Below are positions 38,981 through 40,246 of a stretch of 40,246 nucleotides of DNA, piece after piece. Within the stretch, counting starts at the first letter, position 1; every line of letters starts with the position of its first letter. Source of the stretch: Bacillus sp. JCM 19058 (GTDB lineage: Bacteria > Bacillota > Bacilli > Bacillales_H > Bacillaceae_D); NCBI GenBank assembly GCA_001310555.1, contig BAXO01000051.1, positions 1-40,246 of the forward strand, in the 5' to 3' direction. The translations under genes were made by a program, and so were the position numbers. The notes beneath the pieces are model-generated. The model was not told the DNA's origin, ran no database searches, and saw only the letters and a program-made list of their open reading frames with translations.

Positions 38981-39058
38981 TGTTCTAAAAGTAGTAGGTG
39001 ACTATAGCCAATAAGCCCATAGCGCTCACTCGTGTTCGATTCTCCTTTTTTTGAACAT
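38981..39058. repeat. 78-bp inverted-repeat element upstream of remA
   Basis: The left end TGTTCTAAAAG and the right end (reverse complement ATGTTCAAAAAAAGG) are imperfect inverted repeats. Inside lie AGCGCTCACTCG and AGCCAATAAGCC. Ends match those at 11638-11819 and 24897-24945. No coding frame. Confidence 0.5.
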
Positions 39059-39131
39059 ACACACATCATACTCTCATCATTTTTAACCAAACTAACTTAA
39101 CTATATACGAAAATCCGTTCTAATTCTAGCT

Positions 39132-40014
39132 TTACTCAATATTTTGCACTTGCTCCTTCACTTTTTCAATGAGACTCTTCATTTCAACGACCTGATGCCG
39201 TATACTCGCCTGACTCCCTTTAGCGCCAATCGTGTTCGCCTCGCGGTTCATTTCCTGAACAAGAAAGTCGAGCTTTCGCCCAATCGCTCCTCCACCTGCA
39301 CAAATCGTTTCAAATTGTTCAATATGCGATTGCAACCGATTCAATTCTTCCGAAATATCTATTTTATCGGCGAACAGAGCAACTTCTGTTAGCAAGCGCT
39401 GTTCATCAATGTCCATTTCTTCACTCATAATTGCCCGAATTCGCTGCTTGAGCCGTTTTTGATATTGGTCGATGACCGAAGGGGCTTGCCTCTCAATTTG
39501 CTCGATACGCTCTTTGAGCTCAACTAGTATTTGCTCGAATTCGGCTTGTATGGCCTGTCCTTCTTCTTCTCTCATCCTAATTAAATCGTGCAAGCTTGCT
39601 TGAATCGTTTCGAGAATTACGCTCTCGCTTGCAGAAACGTGCTCAGCTTCCTGCTCACTCATCGAAACGATATGTTCATTTTGTAAGAGAGCGTTTAAGT
39701 CAACCGCCGGTGACACGTTCAATGCGGTCGCTATTTGTTCAGCTGCCTCAATGTATTGCTGCAGTAGCTGCTTGTCAACAGCTAGCTTTCGAGTTAGCCA
39801 TTCATCTCCTTCTACAGTTACATACAAATCGACTTTTCCGCGTTGAATTAGACCTTTACACATTTTACGAATTTCATCTTCCAGCATGTGAAAAGCCTTT
39901 GGGCCCCGAATGGAGCATTCAAAAAAAGCGATGATTGACTGATTTGGCTTCAGCTATTATTTTCAATTCGTTATGAATCGTAGTCGCTGTCCCATACCCT
40001 GTCATGCTGTGCAT
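39132..40014 (-). CDS. yloC: YicC/YloC family endoribonuclease, one-base frameshift
   Basis: YicC-family proteins are RNases or RNase adaptors. The start ATG at 40014 gives MHSMTGYGTATTI, matching the family's M-x-S-M-T-G opening; an ATG three codons later is possible. The conserved AEAKSVNHRFFECSIRGP and the C-terminal GRKLDFLVQEMNREANTIGAK are present, with a long helical middle. The frame breaks at a 7-A run (39921-39927); removing one base joins MTGYG to MLEDEIRKMCKG and gives 293 residues. The open frame starting at 39887 alone misses the N-terminal domain. Confidence 0.94.
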
Positions 40015-40034
40015 TTGATCACATCCATTCTTCT

Positions 40035-40063
40035 ATTTTAACGAATTTCTTGACAGGCAACAA
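40035..40063 (-). promoter_or_regulatory. Promoter for yloC
   Basis: TTGTTG (40058-40063) and TAAAAT (40035-40040) with a 17-base spacer on the minus strand, about 20 bases before the yloC start. It would head the yloC transcript. The rest of the sequence to the window edge (40064-40246) shows no gene. Confidence 0.6.
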
Positions 40064-40246
40064 GTAGCGTATTTTATTAAGACTCGTTTCGATGCTCAAT
40101 GTTTCGAATAACTGCCTTTGCCTAATAAAGGTAATTTAAAGGTAATCTATCATTGTGATAGCCTATCCTCACTCTTATCGGGCATATAAGCTTGCCTTTT
40201 AAAAAGATTCATTCAATCCTCGATTCTGAAGCCTTGCCGGAAAAAA

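Overview
This window is a core housekeeping region of a spore-forming, low-to-medium GC Firmicute of the Bacillaceae. Almost every gene matches, in order, the Bacillus subtilis yloC-to-rplS region read on the minus strand. From right to left these are yloC, remA, gmk, rpoZ, coaBC, priA, fmt, rsmB, rlmN, prpC, prkC, rsgA, rpe, spoVM, asp23 (yloU), fakA (yloV), a degV/fakB gene, sdaAB, sdaAA, recG, fapR, plsX, fabD, fabG, acpP, rnc, smc, ftsY, ylxM, ffh, rpsP, khpA, ylqD, rimM, trmD and rplS. rpmB lies on the plus strand at the usual turning point. SpoVM shows the organism sporulates. The intergenic repeats and insertions suggest an alkaliphile-type Bacillaceae rather than B. subtilis itself, but I cannot name a genus.

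Layout: 1-320 holds a 21-nt minisatellite and the rplS terminator. 326-5023 holds the ribosome and SRP block (rplS, trmD, rimM, ylqD, khpA, rpsP, ffh, ylxM). 5024-7025 is an insertion relative to B. subtilis, carrying a plus-strand manganese-type CDF exporter and a 700-bp gene-free tail. 7026-13723 holds ftsY, smc, rnc and acpP, interrupted by a plus-strand DUF1128 gene. 13938-17300 is the FapR-controlled lipid operon (fapR, plsX, fabD, fabG) with a readable promoter and operator. 17304-24092 holds recG, L-serine dehydratase, a fatty-acid kinase pair (FakA plus a DegV/FakB protein) and Asp23. 24429-24823 holds rpmB and spoVM. 24830-25830 is a gene-free kilobase where B. subtilis has thiN. 25834-40014 holds rpe, rsgA, the PrkC/PrpC signalling pair, rRNA modification (rlmN, rsmB), initiator tRNA formylation (fmt), replication restart (priA), coenzyme A synthesis (coaBC), rpoZ, gmk, remA and yloC. 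def, normally between priA and fmt, is absent.

The genes cover translation and its quality control, protein targeting, chromosome segregation, membrane lipid synthesis with exogenous fatty-acid uptake, and Ser/Thr phosphorylation signalling.

The most striking signal is a pattern of frame breaks. About 25 essential or near-essential genes are broken by one-base indels. Twenty-six breaks sit exactly at A/T runs of 7-8 bases and are repaired by removing one base. About 20 others are single-base losses in short runs. Repaired lengths match the families almost exactly. I read this as uncorrected sequencing error rather than pseudogenisation, so broken genes are annotated as full-length CDS spans with the break positions stated. 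I found no clearly new defence, mobile or biosynthetic system.
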